From JAIBJN01 sp963775395 (lineage in GTDB: Bacteria > Actinomycetota > Thermoleophilia > Gaiellales > Gaiellaceae), in the NCBI GenBank assembly GCA_963775395.1, contig CAVZIX010000005.1, positions 124,001 to 188,000 of the forward strand: a stretch of DNA of 64,000 bases, read 5' to 3'. The position numbers and the translations under genes are program-made. The notes under the pieces were generated by a model, which saw only the letters and a list, made by a program, of their open reading frames with translations, had not been told where the DNA came from and did not search any database. Shown here piece by piece: positions 7,911-16,027 of the stretch (within the stretch, counting starts at the first letter, position 1; the number at the start of each line of letters is the position of its first letter).

Positions 7911-8221
7911 CAGTACTTCTGGACGAACTCGACGGGGGCGCCGTCCACCTCGACGAACGAGACGCGGACCTCCCCGAAGACGTCGAAGGGCTCGGCGATC
8001 ATCCGCTCGCCCGCCATCGCGTCCTCCAGGCTCTCGACGAGGTAGGCCACGTGCGGGACACTGCGGATGAGCTCGAGCTCGGGGCTGTCGGGCTCATACC
8101 ACAGCCACTCCACCCGGTAGGGATGGTCGCCCGGGCTCGTAAGCCAGAGCCGCTTGGACTCGAGGTAGCGCATGCCCTCGCGCCTGGCCGGCGCGGGCAC
8201 GCCGATGTGGTCGAACTGCAC
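7910..8221 (-). CDS. Small VOC/glyoxalase-like protein
   Basis: A 103-residue protein of the vicinal-oxygen-chelate type: starts QFDHIGVP, ends with the strand FGEVRVSFVEVDGAPVEFVQ. It is about one VOC module, shorter than a normal two-module subunit, and lacks one of the usual two metal histidines, so it may bind rather than turn over a ligand. First gene of the VOC/M20/AKR operon. Confidence 0.65.
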   Translation of the reverse strand: MQFDHIGVPAPARREGMRYLESKRLWLTSPGDHPYRVEWLWYEPDSPELELIRSVPHVAYLVESLEDAMAGERMIAEPFDVFGEVRVSFVEVDGAPVEFVQKY

Positions 8222-8230
8222 GGCGGAACT

Positions 8231-9542
8231 CTACTTCCCGCCGCTCGCCGCCTCGGGCGAAGGCTCCTCCTCCGCCAGCGGAGCTTTGAACTCGACCTCG
8301 AGGCGCTCGATGCGCGGGCCGTCGACCTCGACGACCCGGAAGAGCAGGCCGTCGGCCGTCCACCTCGTCGCCCGGCTCCGCGGCGCGCCCGAGCATCCCG
8401 AACACGAGCCCGGCGAGCGTGTGGTAGTCCTCCTGCGGCAGCTCGGTGCCGAAGCGCTCGTTGAAGTCGTCGATCGTGAAGGTGCCGTGGACGCGGATGC
8501 GGTCGTCCGCGAGTCTGCTCGATCGACTCGTCCGGAAGGTCGTACTCGTCCTCGATCTCGCCGACGATCTCCTCCAGCAGGTCCTCGAGCGTCACGATCC
8601 CCTGCACCGAGCCGTACTCGTCCACGACGAGCGCCAGGTGCTGGTTCCGGCGCCGGAACTCGGCGAGGAGCGAGGCGAGGTCCTTGGTCTCCGGCACGAC
8701 GTACGCCGGGCGGACGATGTGCTCGATGACGACGTTGTCGATTCCGCGGTCGTACAGCGCGTGGAAGAGGTCGCGGACGTGCAGGATCGCCCAGCACGTC
8801 GTCCAGCGAGTCGCGGTAGACCGGGTAGCGCGTGTAGGGCGAGTCGATGACGGCCGCGAGGGCCTCCTGCGGGGGCAGCTCGACCGAGAGGGCGACGACC
8901 TCGGGCCGCGGGACCATCACGTCGTGGGCCTCCTTGTCCGCGAAGTCGAAGACCTTGTAGAGCATCTCCTCCTCCGCGGCGGGGATCTCCTGCCGTCTGC
9001 GCCACGATCAGGCGGATGTCCTCCTCGGTGTGCATGGTCATCCCGGCCGGCGCGGGTTGGACGCCGAAGAGCCGGGCAATGCCGTGCGCCGATTTCTGGA
9101 GGAGCCAGACGAGCGGGTTGGCGACTCTGCCGAGCCAGTCGAGCGGGACCGCGAGCCACACGGCGAGCCTCTCCGCGCGCTGGAGGGCGATCGACTTCGG
9201 CACGAGCTCGCCCAGGACGACGCTGAGGTACGTGAGGATGAGGAACGAGAGGATGAACGCGATCTCCTCCGGCATCCAGTCGTCGAAGAAGCGCGTGAGG
9301 AACGACGCTCCGATGGCGCCGAGGAGGATGCTGAAGACGGTGATGCCGACCTGCACCGTCGAGATGAAGCGGACCGGCTCGTCGAGCAGCACGAGGGCCG
9401 TCTTGGCCCGGCGGTTCCCGCGCTTCGCCATCTCCTCCAGGCGCGGGCGCCGCGCCGTGACGAGCGCGTACTCGGCCGCGACGAAGATGGCATTCCCCAG
9501 CACGAGCAGGAGAATGATCAGGATGCGAAGGGAGTCGCTCAC
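8231..9542 (-). pseudogene. CNNM/CBS-domain (CorC/HlyC-type) membrane protein, four +1 frameshifts
   Basis: The conserved protein is readable across five frame segments. Segment 1 is the DUF21/CNNM transmembrane domain (start ATG 9542, to EEDIRLIVAQ). Segment 2 is MLYKVFDFADKEAHDVMVPR, the first CBS region. Segment 3 is the second CBS (LALVVDEYGSVQGIVTLEDLL). Segment 4 is the link into FGMLGRAAEPGDEV. Segment 5 is the CorC_HlyC tail (LLFRVVEVDGPRIERLEVEF). Each switch, near 8995, 8793, 8511 and 8355, is explained by one extra base in the coding strand. Sequence between the breaks is well conserved, so this is either a very recent pseudogene or local sequence error. The intact family is linked to magnesium/cobalt transport. 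Confidence 0.8.
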
Positions 9543-9589
9543 GGCACGTCAGCGAGGGGAGGGTGTGTGAGGGAACCGGGAGGTTCTCC

Positions 9590-9690
9590 CATGGGGGAAC
9601 CCCTGGTTCCCCCATGAACCCCCTCCTCAGAAGGGCTGAAGAAGGGGGCCCGCGGGGGAAACATGGTTTCCCCCGCGCTCGGAAACATGG
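9590..9690. repeat. Tandem G/C-run palindromes
   Basis: Two near-identical designs: arms CATGGGGGAACC and GGTTCCCCCATG around CCT (9590-9616), and arms CGCGGGGGAAAC and GTTTCCCCCGCG around ATG (9651-9677). Both have perfect 12-bp arms and a 3-nt centre. A degenerate copy, GGAAACATGGTTGCCCCC, follows at 9681-9698. They lie in the 258-nt gap in front of the CNNM gene. They would fold strongly in RNA or extrude in DNA; function unknown. Confidence 0.75.
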
Positions 9691-9727
9691 TTGCCCCCAC
9701 GGGAACGAGCCTCAAGCGAGTGACGGT

Positions 9728-9750
9728 CACGCCTGGTCGCCCCAGGCGTG
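9728..9750 (-). terminator. Hairpin downstream of the nagA-like gene
   Basis: A perfect 9-bp stem CACGCCTGG/CCAGGCGTG with a 5-nt loop, 50 nt beyond the nagA-like stop. There is no T-tract, so this is a candidate terminator or 3'-end stabiliser only. Confidence 0.4.
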
Positions 9751-9800
9751 GGTACTAGGCGGTATCTCGTCCAAGTGTCGAACTGACAATAGCGGAGGGG

Positions 9801-10760
9801 TCAGACCGTTTCGCCTGCGGCGATCGTCTGCAGCGGCCGCAGCTCCGCGTCGAGGATCGCCAGGTCGGCGCGGTAGCCGGGGGCGATCCGTCCTCGGTCG
9901 CTCAGGCCGAGGAGCTGTGCGGGGACGAGGCTCGCCATCGTGGCGGCCTCCTGGAGCCCGAAACGCGCCATGTGCGCGACCAGCGCGGCGCCGGAGCGAT
10001 CGCCGCCCAGAAGCGAGCCGTCAGGGCGGTGCGCGGGGAGCGGGACGACGTCGCTCGTGAGCGCGATGCGCGCCGGGCCGGCGATCCGGACGGTCAGCTC
10101 CTCGATCAACGGATGGAGGTGCCGTCCGTCGGCGATCAGCCCGACCGTGACGCGCTCGTCGATCAGAAGCGTCGGCACCGAGCCCGTGGTGCGAGCACGC
10201 ACAGGGCGCGACGCGTTCCAGAGGTGCGTGGCGAAGCGGGCGCCCGCCTCGATCGCGGCGTCGGTCGTGAGGGCGTTCGCACGCGTGTGGCCGAGGGCGA
10301 CCACGATGCCCGCTGCGGCGAGCCGCTCCGTCACGTCGAGCGCCCCCTGCAGCTCGGGCGCTAGCGTGACGAGCCGTACGGCGCCGTCGGCGGCGATCCA
10401 CTCGTCCGCCAGGCCCGCGTCGACCGGGAGAAGCTCGTCGACCGGAATCGCGCCGGCAGCCTCCGTGTTGAGGAACGGCCCCTCGAGGTGAAGCCCCAGA
10501 CAGAGCGGATCGTCGACCGCCCGCAGCTCGCGCGTGGCGAGCAAATACCCGGTGACACCGCTCGCGGCGAGCCCGCTCGGGTCGTAGACGTGCAGGTCGA
10601 TGAAGCCAGGAAAGATCAGCGGTTCGCGCGCTTCGAGCTCTCGCCGCTCGACCGACGCGATGCGATCGCCCTCGATCGCGACCGTGCCCGCGTAGACCCC
10701 CTCAACAGGGTCAATGACAACTCCCTCTAAAGTGTGACGGCTTCTCACCCGATCTATCAT
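9801..10760 (-). CDS. nagA: N-acetylglucosamine-6-phosphate deacetylase-like amidohydrolase
   Basis: A 319-residue amidohydrolase resembling NagA. Visible motifs: FPGFIDLHVYD (usually HVHG, so the second histidine is replaced), metal Glu in LGLHLEGPF, His in ALGHTRA, His in ATHLWNA, catalytic Asp in ALTSDVVPL, and a C-terminal RGRIAPGYRADLAILD typical of the family. It is shorter than classical NagA (about 380 residues). The altered N-terminal motif leaves the substrate unsure. The gene is divergent from the response regulator with only 22 nt between them; the ATG at 10760 is the first plausible start. Confidence 0.7.
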   Translation of the reverse strand: MIDRVRSRHTLEGVVIDPVEGVYAGTVAIEGDRIASVERRELEAREPLIFPGFIDLHVYDPSGLAASGVTGYLLATRELRAVDDPLCLGLHLEGPFLNTEAAGAIPVDELLPVDAGLADEWIAADGAVRLVTLAPELQGALDVTERLAAAGIVVALGHTRANALTTDAAIEAGARFATHLWNASRPVRARTTGSVPTLLIDERVTVGLIADGRHLHPLIEELTVRIAGPARIALTSDVVPLPAHRPDGSLLGGDRSGAALVAHMARFGLQEAATMASLVPAQLLGLSDRGRIAPGYRADLAILDAELRPLQTIAAGETV

Positions 10761-10782
10761 CGTGCCTGGGGAGCGAGCCGCG

Positions 10783-11403
10783 ATGACCAACGAGATCACC
10801 TGCCTAATTGCCGACGACCACGAGGTCGTCAGGGAAGGCCTCCGCCTTTCCCTCTCACGCGCGCCGCAGATCCGCGTCGTGGGTGAGGCCTCGGACGGCG
10901 CCAGCGCCGTCGCGGTGGCCGAGCGCCGCCGCCCGAACGTCGTGATCATGGACGTGCGCATGCCCGGGATGGACGGGCTCGAGGCGACGAAGATCCTCGC
11001 CGACCGCCTGCCCGCCACCGCCGTCCTCATCTTCACGGCCTACGGCGAGCGCAGCCTGCTCGGACGCGGCCTCGAGGCGGGCGCCAAGGGCTACATCCTC
11101 AAGGAAGCACCCCACCAGACTCTGCTCAGGGCCATCGAGAAGGTCGCGAGCGGCGAGGGCTACGTCGACCCTGCGCTCATGCCCGCCCTGCTCACCCGCG
11201 AGCGCGAGGAGATGCTCACCCAGCGTGAGCGCGAGATCCTCCAGCTCCTCGCCGACGGCATGTCCAACGCGGACGTCGCGGCGCGACTCTTCATCAGCCA
11301 GGAGACGGTGAAGAGCCACGTACGGCATATTCTCGCCAAGCTTGAGGCGGACACGCGCACCCATGCCGTCGCCATCGCGCTGCGGGAATCGATCATCGAC
11401 TGA
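10783..11403 (+). CDS. NarL/LuxR-type response regulator
   Basis: A 206-residue two-domain regulator. The receiver domain has the acidic pair DDHE near the N-terminus, phospho-acceptor Asp in VVIMDVRMP, Thr/Ser switch in FTAYG and Lys in LKEA. The C-terminal LuxR helix-turn-helix is LTQREREILQLLADGMSNADVAARL followed by SQETVKSHVRHI. The ATG at 10783 has a Shine-Dalgarno GGGGAG at good spacing and is preferred over the upstream GTG at 10762. The adjacent histidine kinase gene is its probable partner. Confidence 0.92.
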   Translation: MTNEITCLIADDHEVVREGLRLSLSRAPQIRVVGEASDGASAVAVAERRRPNVVIMDVRMPGMDGLEATKILADRLPATAVLIFTAYGERSLLGRGLEAGAKGYILKEAPHQTLLRAIEKVASGEGYVDPALMPALLTREREEMLTQREREILQLLADGMSNADVAARLFISQETVKSHVRHILAKLEADTRTHAVAIALRESIID

Positions 11404-11418
11404 TCTCACCACCGGCGG

Positions 11419-12630
11419 TTGACGGTGGACGGTCGTTTCTCCCGTAACGCGCGCGGCATCCTCGTCGGCTGCACCGTCGGGGCTGCGCTCGTCGGCGCTC
11501 TGGGGCTCGCCTTCGGTGAGCCGGCCGTGGCAGCCGGCGGCCTCGTCGCGTCGACCACGTTCTTCGGCGCCTTCGCGCTCTACCTGATCGTCACGGAACG
11601 CCGGCGCCACGAGTCTGCCGAGGACGAGCTCCAGGCCCAGACGACCTTCCTCGAGTCGCTCGTCGATTCGATCGCGGCCGTCTCCTCGACCCTGAACGCG
11701 ACCGAGATCCTCGACCGCACCTGCGACGAGGCCCGGCGCCTGTTCGACGCCGACACTGCGCGGATCCGGCCGCCGGGCTACGACGCCGGGGCCGAGCGCA
11801 GCACCGGGGGCGAGCGCATGGTCGTACCCCTCGCCGTGCACGGCGAGCTCCTCGGCGACCTCGAGCTCTCACGGCCCGAGCCCTTCCACCGCTGGGACCA
11901 CATGCGGGCGACCGTCCTCGCCGACTTCGCGGCCCGCATGGTCGAAAACTCGCGCCTGCTCGAGGAGGCACGCGACCGCGAGGCCGAGCGCGAGCGGCTG
12001 ACCGAGCGGCTCATCACGGCCGAGCAGGACGAGCGCAGACGCCTGTCGCTCTTCCTCCACGACGGCCCACTCCAGTCCATGTCCGGCATCGCCCTCATGC
12101 ACGACGCCTCGCTCGCAGCTCTCCAGGACGGCCGTCACGAGGAGGCCGCCAAGATCATCGAGAACTCGCTCCAGAAGGAGCGCGACACCATCCGGGTGCT
12201 CCGCGACCTCTCCTTCGCCATCGAGCCGCTCGTCCTGCGCGACCAGGGCTTCTACGCCGCCGTGCGCGCGCTCGCCGACCAGATCGAGGGGACGCACCGC
12301 ATCACGGTGATCACGCACGTCGAGGCGGGCGAGCGGCTCGGCGAGAAGACGCAGGTCGCCCTCTACCAGATCATCCGCGAGTCCCTCAACCAGGCAGTCC
12401 GCAGGCGACCCCTCAAGATCGAGGTCGCGGTGGGCGAGCGCGAGGACGGCGGCTTCCAGACGGAGATCGCCGACGACGGCGTCGAGGAGCGGCGCCGCGC
12501 GTCCATCGAGGCGATCGACGAGCGGGTCAAGATCCTCAACGGCCGGCTCGAGATCGACAGCGGCGAGAACGGCGGGACGCTCGTACGTGTCGTCGTCCCA
12601 CCGTACGTCGCCGCCGCGAGCGGAAGTTAG
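11419..12630 (+). CDS. Membrane histidine kinase, HisKA_3 type with reduced ATPase domain
   Basis: About 403 residues. Two hydrophobic segments near residues 12-57 form a hairpin, then a helical linker, a GAF-like region, a coiled segment and a HisKA_3 box with the phospho-histidine in ERRRLSLFLHDGPLQS. The C-terminal ATPase domain is atypical: after DDG the usual GxGF is VEE, and the GLGL lid motif is absent, though the final strand GGTLVRVVVPPY is kept. ATP binding may therefore be weak or the lid replaced. Start is TTG 11419 or GTG 11425. Downstream of, and probably cotranscribed with, the response regulator. Confidence 0.82.
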   Translation: MTVDGRFSRNARGILVGCTVGAALVGALGLAFGEPAVAAGGLVASTTFFGAFALYLIVTERRRHESAEDELQAQTTFLESLVDSIAAVSSTLNATEILDRTCDEARRLFDADTARIRPPGYDAGAERSTGGERMVVPLAVHGELLGDLELSRPEPFHRWDHMRATVLADFAARMVENSRLLEEARDREAERERLTERLITAEQDERRRLSLFLHDGPLQSMSGIALMHDASLAALQDGRHEEAAKIIENSLQKERDTIRVLRDLSFAIEPLVLRDQGFYAAVRALADQIEGTHRITVITHVEAGERLGEKTQVALYQIIRESLNQAVRRRPLKIEVAVGEREDGGFQTEIADDGVEERRRASIEAIDERVKILNGRLEIDSGENGGTLVRVVVPPYVAAASGS

Positions 12631-12642
12631 AATTCGCGCCGC

Positions 12643-12828
12643 ATGGCCGACAAGCACCTGCTCTTCGTGACCAAGCCGAGCGGCTACGAGCTCATCGAGC
12701 GCGACGGCGATCCCCCGGCGGCAGGCGAGGCGATCGAGGTCGAAGAGCTGAGCTTCACGGTGACCAAGGTCGGCCCCTCCCCGCTCCCCCAGGACGAGCG
12801 GGCGTGCGCCTACTTGGAAACCGCGTAG
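12643..12828 (+). CDS. Small conserved protein of unknown function
   Basis: A 61-residue acidic protein (MADKHLLFVTKPSGYELIERD...). It resembles a short beta-rich domain; no family is recognised. TAGAAT at 12628-12633, which contains the kinase stop codon, ends 9 nt before the ATG and there is no Shine-Dalgarno, so it probably has its own leaderless promoter. It converges on the FAD protein with 4 nt between stops. Confidence 0.65.
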   Translation: MADKHLLFVTKPSGYELIERDGDPPAAGEAIEVEELSFTVTKVGPSPLPQDERACAYLETA

Positions 12829-12832
12829 GCGT

Positions 12833-13882
12833 CTAACCGACCGCGGACTCGGCGGCGATCTTGCCGAGGACGAGGGCGGCTGCCAGCGCGCTCGACCAGC
12901 CGCCCGTCGAGATCCCGCCGACGTCGGCGCCCGCGGCCCAGAGGCCGTCCGCCGCCCGGGCACGCTCGTCGACGCGGATGCCGCCGAGCGTCGTGGTGAT
13001 GCCGGCGACCACTTCCACCCGGGTGGTGCCGTCTCTCCGCTCAACAGGCGCGCCGCGGCGCTCGGCGAGCTCGATCACCTCGAAGACCGTGCGCTCGCGC
13101 ACCATCTCTCCCAACGCCTCGTCGGCGACGACGTACCAGGCACGCGCCCCCGGCTGTCTCGCCGTCCACTGGACGACGTCGATCTCCGACCACGACTGCG
13201 CCTCGTAGCGCTCGCCGTGGACATTCTCGACGACCGCGTGCCGGGCGTAGACCTGGGCGAGAGGAACGAAGTCCTCGGGATCGACCGCCGGGGCCGCGGC
13301 GAGGTTGCGCCCGTAGAACTCGTCTAGCCCGACCGAGGCCTCGGCGCCCTGGGCGAGCGCGAGCCGCAGGCCGTCGCCCACGCTCCACGGGTTTGCCCGC
13401 AGCACGAGCTGGTCGGCCTCTGGCGTGATGTGGCGGCGGACGAGTTCCCGGTCGCCCTGGAAGCCGCCGGTGGCGAGGATGGTCGGGTCGGCCGGCACTT
13501 CCTCGAGCGGGCTCCCGAGCCGGATCTCGCCAACGCGCCGCGCGAGCGCTTCCGTCAGGCCGTGCGGATCGAAACGGAGACCGGTCGTGCGCGGATTGCC
13601 TGTCTTCTCGTCGACCACGGGCGCCTCGAGCGACCGCAGCCAGGCGAGCGCGTCGTCGAGCCCTTCCCACACGACCCGCTGAAGCGCAGGGTCGCCGCCG
13701 GGGCACTCGGCCCTGAAGACCTCCCAGTCGCGGTAGCGCCAGACGACGCAGGAGGAGAGCAGCATCGACCCGCCGGGACGGTCGCCCTTCTCGTGGACGA
13801 CGACGTCCGCACCGAGCTCGCGCGCCCGGGCGGCAGCGGCCAGACCGGCCATCCCGGCTCCCGCCACGACGAGGCGGCGCAC
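12833..13882 (-). CDS. FAD-dependent oxidoreductase (FAD_binding_2 family)
   Basis: A 349-residue flavoprotein. The dinucleotide fold is at the N-terminus (VVAGAGMAGLAAAARARELGADVVVHEK), followed by the flavin loop RPGGSMLLSS. A second nucleotide-binding block, TILATGGFQGDRELVRR, and the C-terminal TTTLGGIRVDERARAADGLWAAGADVGG match the fumarate-reductase/ketosteroid-dehydrogenase superfamily. Substrate unknown. The GTG start lies 4 nt after the stop of the upstream VOC gene, so the two form an operon. Confidence 0.85.
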   Translation of the reverse strand: MRRLVVAGAGMAGLAAAARARELGADVVVHEKGDRPGGSMLLSSCVVWRYRDWEVFRAECPGGDPALQRVVWEGLDDALAWLRSLEAPVVDEKTGNPRTTGLRFDPHGLTEALARRVGEIRLGSPLEEVPADPTILATGGFQGDRELVRRHITPEADQLVLRANPWSVGDGLRLALAQGAEASVGLDEFYGRNLAAAPAVDPEDFVPLAQVYARHAVVENVHGERYEAQSWSEIDVVQWTARQPGARAWYVVADEALGEMVRERTVFEVIELAERRGAPVERRDGTTRVEVVAGITTTLGGIRVDERARAADGLWAAGADVGGISTGGWSSALAAALVLGKIAAESAVG

Positions 13883-13886
13883 GGCG

Positions 13887-14567
13887 CTAGGTCAGGGAGA
13901 ACGTCGGCTTGTGCTCGACGTACTCGAGCTTGATGCGATCCGGGCCCCAGACGAAGACCGCGTAGGTGTTCGCCGCGTCGACGACGTCGGCGATCTCGAG
14001 GCCACGGCGCTCCGCCTCCTCGATGTGGTCTTCGGCCGACTCGACGCGCAGCCCGAGGTGATTGTAGAGCGGGCGCTCGCTCTCGCCCGGGTCGCCGCGC
14101 TCGAGCACGATGGCCGCGTCACCCGCCAGCAGCCGGCCGTCTTCGACGCCGAAGCCGAGCTCGGCGAGGCGGGCGAAGGTCGCATCGGGGTCGGGCACTA
14201 CGAACGCCACGTGGTCGAGGTCGTAGGCGACGCCCTCGTCCACCTCGACGAGAGCGAGCCGCAGGCCGGCGGGAGCGTCGAGCTCCGCCGTGCGGTCCGT
14301 CCGCTCGACGGGGTGCCCCGACGGGAGCGCCGCGAGCGCCTCGTCGAGGTCGAAGACACGCAGGCCCACGCGCCCGAGCACACCCGGATCGCGCTCTCCC
14401 TCGGCGGCGAAGAGCGTCAGCTTGCCGCGCCGGGCATCCGATCCGACGAGCGTGAACGTGTCCGTCCGGTCGATCACGTGCATGCCGACATGCGCGGTGA
14501 GGAAGTTCGCGAGCGCGTCGCGGTCCTCGACCCAGAGGGCCACGTGGTCGAGTGTCTCGATCTGCAT
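13887..14567 (-). CDS. Two-module VOC protein (extradiol-dioxygenase-like)
   Basis: A 226-residue protein with tandem VOC modules. The metal triad is plausible: His in LDHVALWV, His in NHLGLRVES, Glu in KLEYVEH. This arrangement fits catechol 2,3-dioxygenase-like enzymes. The ATG at 14567 (MQIETLDH) is preferred; the ATG at 14585 adds six residues. It is upstream of the FAD protein, which could act on the same aromatic or lactone substrate (inference). Confidence 0.75.
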   Translation of the reverse strand: MQIETLDHVALWVEDRDALANFLTAHVGMHVIDRTDTFTLVGSDARRGKLTLFAAEGERDPGVLGRVGLRVFDLDEALAALPSGHPVERTDRTAELDAPAGLRLALVEVDEGVAYDLDHVAFVVPDPDATFARLAELGFGVEDGRLLAGDAAIVLERGDPGESERPLYNHLGLRVESAEDHIEEAERRGLEIADVVDAANTYAVFVWGPDRIKLEYVEHKPTFSLT

Positions 14568-14646
14568 CGCGCTGAGGTTACCCATACCCCACAGGGCTAG
14601 AACGCGACGTGCCGCGCGGGCATTCCGGCCTCCGTGGGACGAGGCA

Positions 14647-14652
14647 TAGAAT
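14647..14652 (+). promoter_or_regulatory. -10 box for the F420-type oxidoreductase operon
   Basis: TAGAAT lies 29 nt before the ATG. A strong Shine-Dalgarno AGGAGG (14672-14677) follows, so unlike many genes here this transcript has a leader. Confidence 0.45.
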
Positions 14653-14681
14653 CGAGCCTTCCCACCCCCGCAGGAGGTCCG

Positions 14682-15695
14682 ATGCTCACGTTCGGCGTCA
14701 CCGTTCTCCCCGACCCGCCGCACACGCGCTTCCTCGAGCTCATGCAGCTCGCCGAGCAGCACGGCTTCGACTACGGCTGGACGTACGACTCGCACATCCT
14801 CTGGCACGACGGCTACCCGCTCCTGACGCTGCTCGCGTCGCAGACCGAGAAGCTGAAGTTCGGGCACTGCGTCACGAACCCGGGGACACGCGAGCCGACC
14901 GTGACCGCCAGCTCGTACGCGACGCTGCACGCGATCTCGGGCGGGCGCGCGGTGCTCGGCATCGGTCGGGGCGACTCGGCCCGGCGGGTGATCGGCCAGC
15001 AGCCGGTGAAAATGGCCGAGTTCGAGGCCTCCTGCGCGATGATCAAGGACCTGATGAACGGGCGGCCCGTGGAGTGGAACGGGAAGGAGCTCGAGCTCAC
15101 GTGGGCCAAGGACCGGGAGCGGATCCCGCTCTACATCGCCGCTTACGGGCCGAGGGCGCTCGGGGTCGCGGGGCGGATCGCCGACGGGGTCATCATCCAG
15201 CTCGCCGACCCGGTCATCATCCAGTGGATCATGGAGCAGGCCCGCGCGGCCGCGGTCGAGGCCGGGCGCGACCCGGACGAGCTCGAGTGCCTCGTGTGCG
15301 CGCCGAGCGTCGTCACCGACGACCTCCAGGGCGCGCGAGACGCGACGCGCTGGTTCCCGGCCATGGTCTCGAACCACGTCATGGACCTGATCGAGCGCTA
15401 CGGCGAGAACTCCGAGATCCCCAAGGACCTGACCGAGTACGTGAAGGCCCGGAAGTTCTACGACTACAAGGACCACAGCCGCGAGGGGGCCGCCCACGGC
15501 GAGTTCGTGACCGACGAGATCGCCGACCGCTTCAGCGTCATCGGCGACGTCGACGCGGTTCGCGCCAAGCTCCGCGAGCTCGACTCGATCGGCGTCGACC
15601 ACTTCAACATCTACCTGATGACGCAGGGCCAGGAGGACATCCTCGAGGCCTACGGCAGGGACATCATCCCGGAGCTCAAGCAGGCCGCCGTGTGA
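14682..15695 (+). CDS. F420-dependent luciferase-like oxidoreductase
   Basis: A 337-residue LLM-class protein: TIM-barrel start LTFGVTVLPDPPHTRFLELMQLAEQ, then FGHCVTNPGTREPTVTASSYATL, GGRAVLGIGRGDSA and PLYIAAYGPRALGVAGRIADGVI, all characteristic of F420-binding members. The family usually couples reduced F420 to reduction of a small substrate. It heads a four-gene operon; its stop shares a base with the cupin start (TGATG at 15693-15697). A second LLM protein at 26115-27155 sits next to a hydantoinase. Confidence 0.87.
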   Translation: MLTFGVTVLPDPPHTRFLELMQLAEQHGFDYGWTYDSHILWHDGYPLLTLLASQTEKLKFGHCVTNPGTREPTVTASSYATLHAISGGRAVLGIGRGDSARRVIGQQPVKMAEFEASCAMIKDLMNGRPVEWNGKELELTWAKDRERIPLYIAAYGPRALGVAGRIADGVIIQLADPVIIQWIMEQARAAAVEAGRDPDELECLVCAPSVVTDDLQGARDATRWFPAMVSNHVMDLIERYGENSEIPKDLTEYVKARKFYDYKDHSREGAAHGEFVTDEIADRFSVIGDVDAVRAKLRELDSIGVDHFNIYLMTQGQEDILEAYGRDIIPELKQAAV

Positions 15696-16027
15696 TGGCG
15701 GTGCACGAGCACCTCTTCGACGTCCATGAGGCGAAGCGGCGCCTCGAGGCCGCGAACGGCGGCTACGAGGTCGTCCACGAGTCGCCGGGCCTCGAGGTGG
15801 GCGTGTACGTCCTCGTCGCGCCCGAGCCCGACCGCCAGCAGCCGCACGAGGACGACGAGGTCTACATCGTCCTCGAGGGCCGCGGGACGCTCCAGGTCGA
15901 GGACGAGGAGGTCGACCTCGTCGAGGGCCAGGCGATGTTCGTCGCCGCCCACGCGGAGCACCGCTTCACCGGCTACGAGTCGCTGAGCCTGCTCGTCATC
16001 TTCACCCGCGAGACCCGGGGCGCCTGA
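15695..16027 (+). CDS. Single-domain cupin protein
   Basis: A 110-residue beta-barrel protein. Cupin motif 1 is recognisable as QQPHEDDEVYIVLEGRG, with the His and Glu ligands in reduced form, and motif 2 as GQAMFVAAHAEHRF with the late His. Metal binding is likely. It probably isomerises, decarboxylates or senses the product of the neighbouring oxidoreductase, but there is no specific evidence. Its stop is shared with the downstream CTG start. Confidence 0.8.
   Translation: MAVHEHLFDVHEAKRRLEAANGGYEVVHESPGLEVGVYVLVAPEPDRQQPHEDDEVYIVLEGRGTLQVEDEEVDLVEGQAMFVAAHAEHRFTGYESLSLLVIFTRETRGA

Noticed and set aside
8231..9542. Programmed ribosomal frameshifting in the CNNM gene
   Set aside because: Four sites of the same sign, no common slippery sequence, and the family is normally encoded in one frame.
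9590..9698. CRISPR array
   Set aside because: The units are palindromes of variable spacing without unique spacers, and no cas genes are present.
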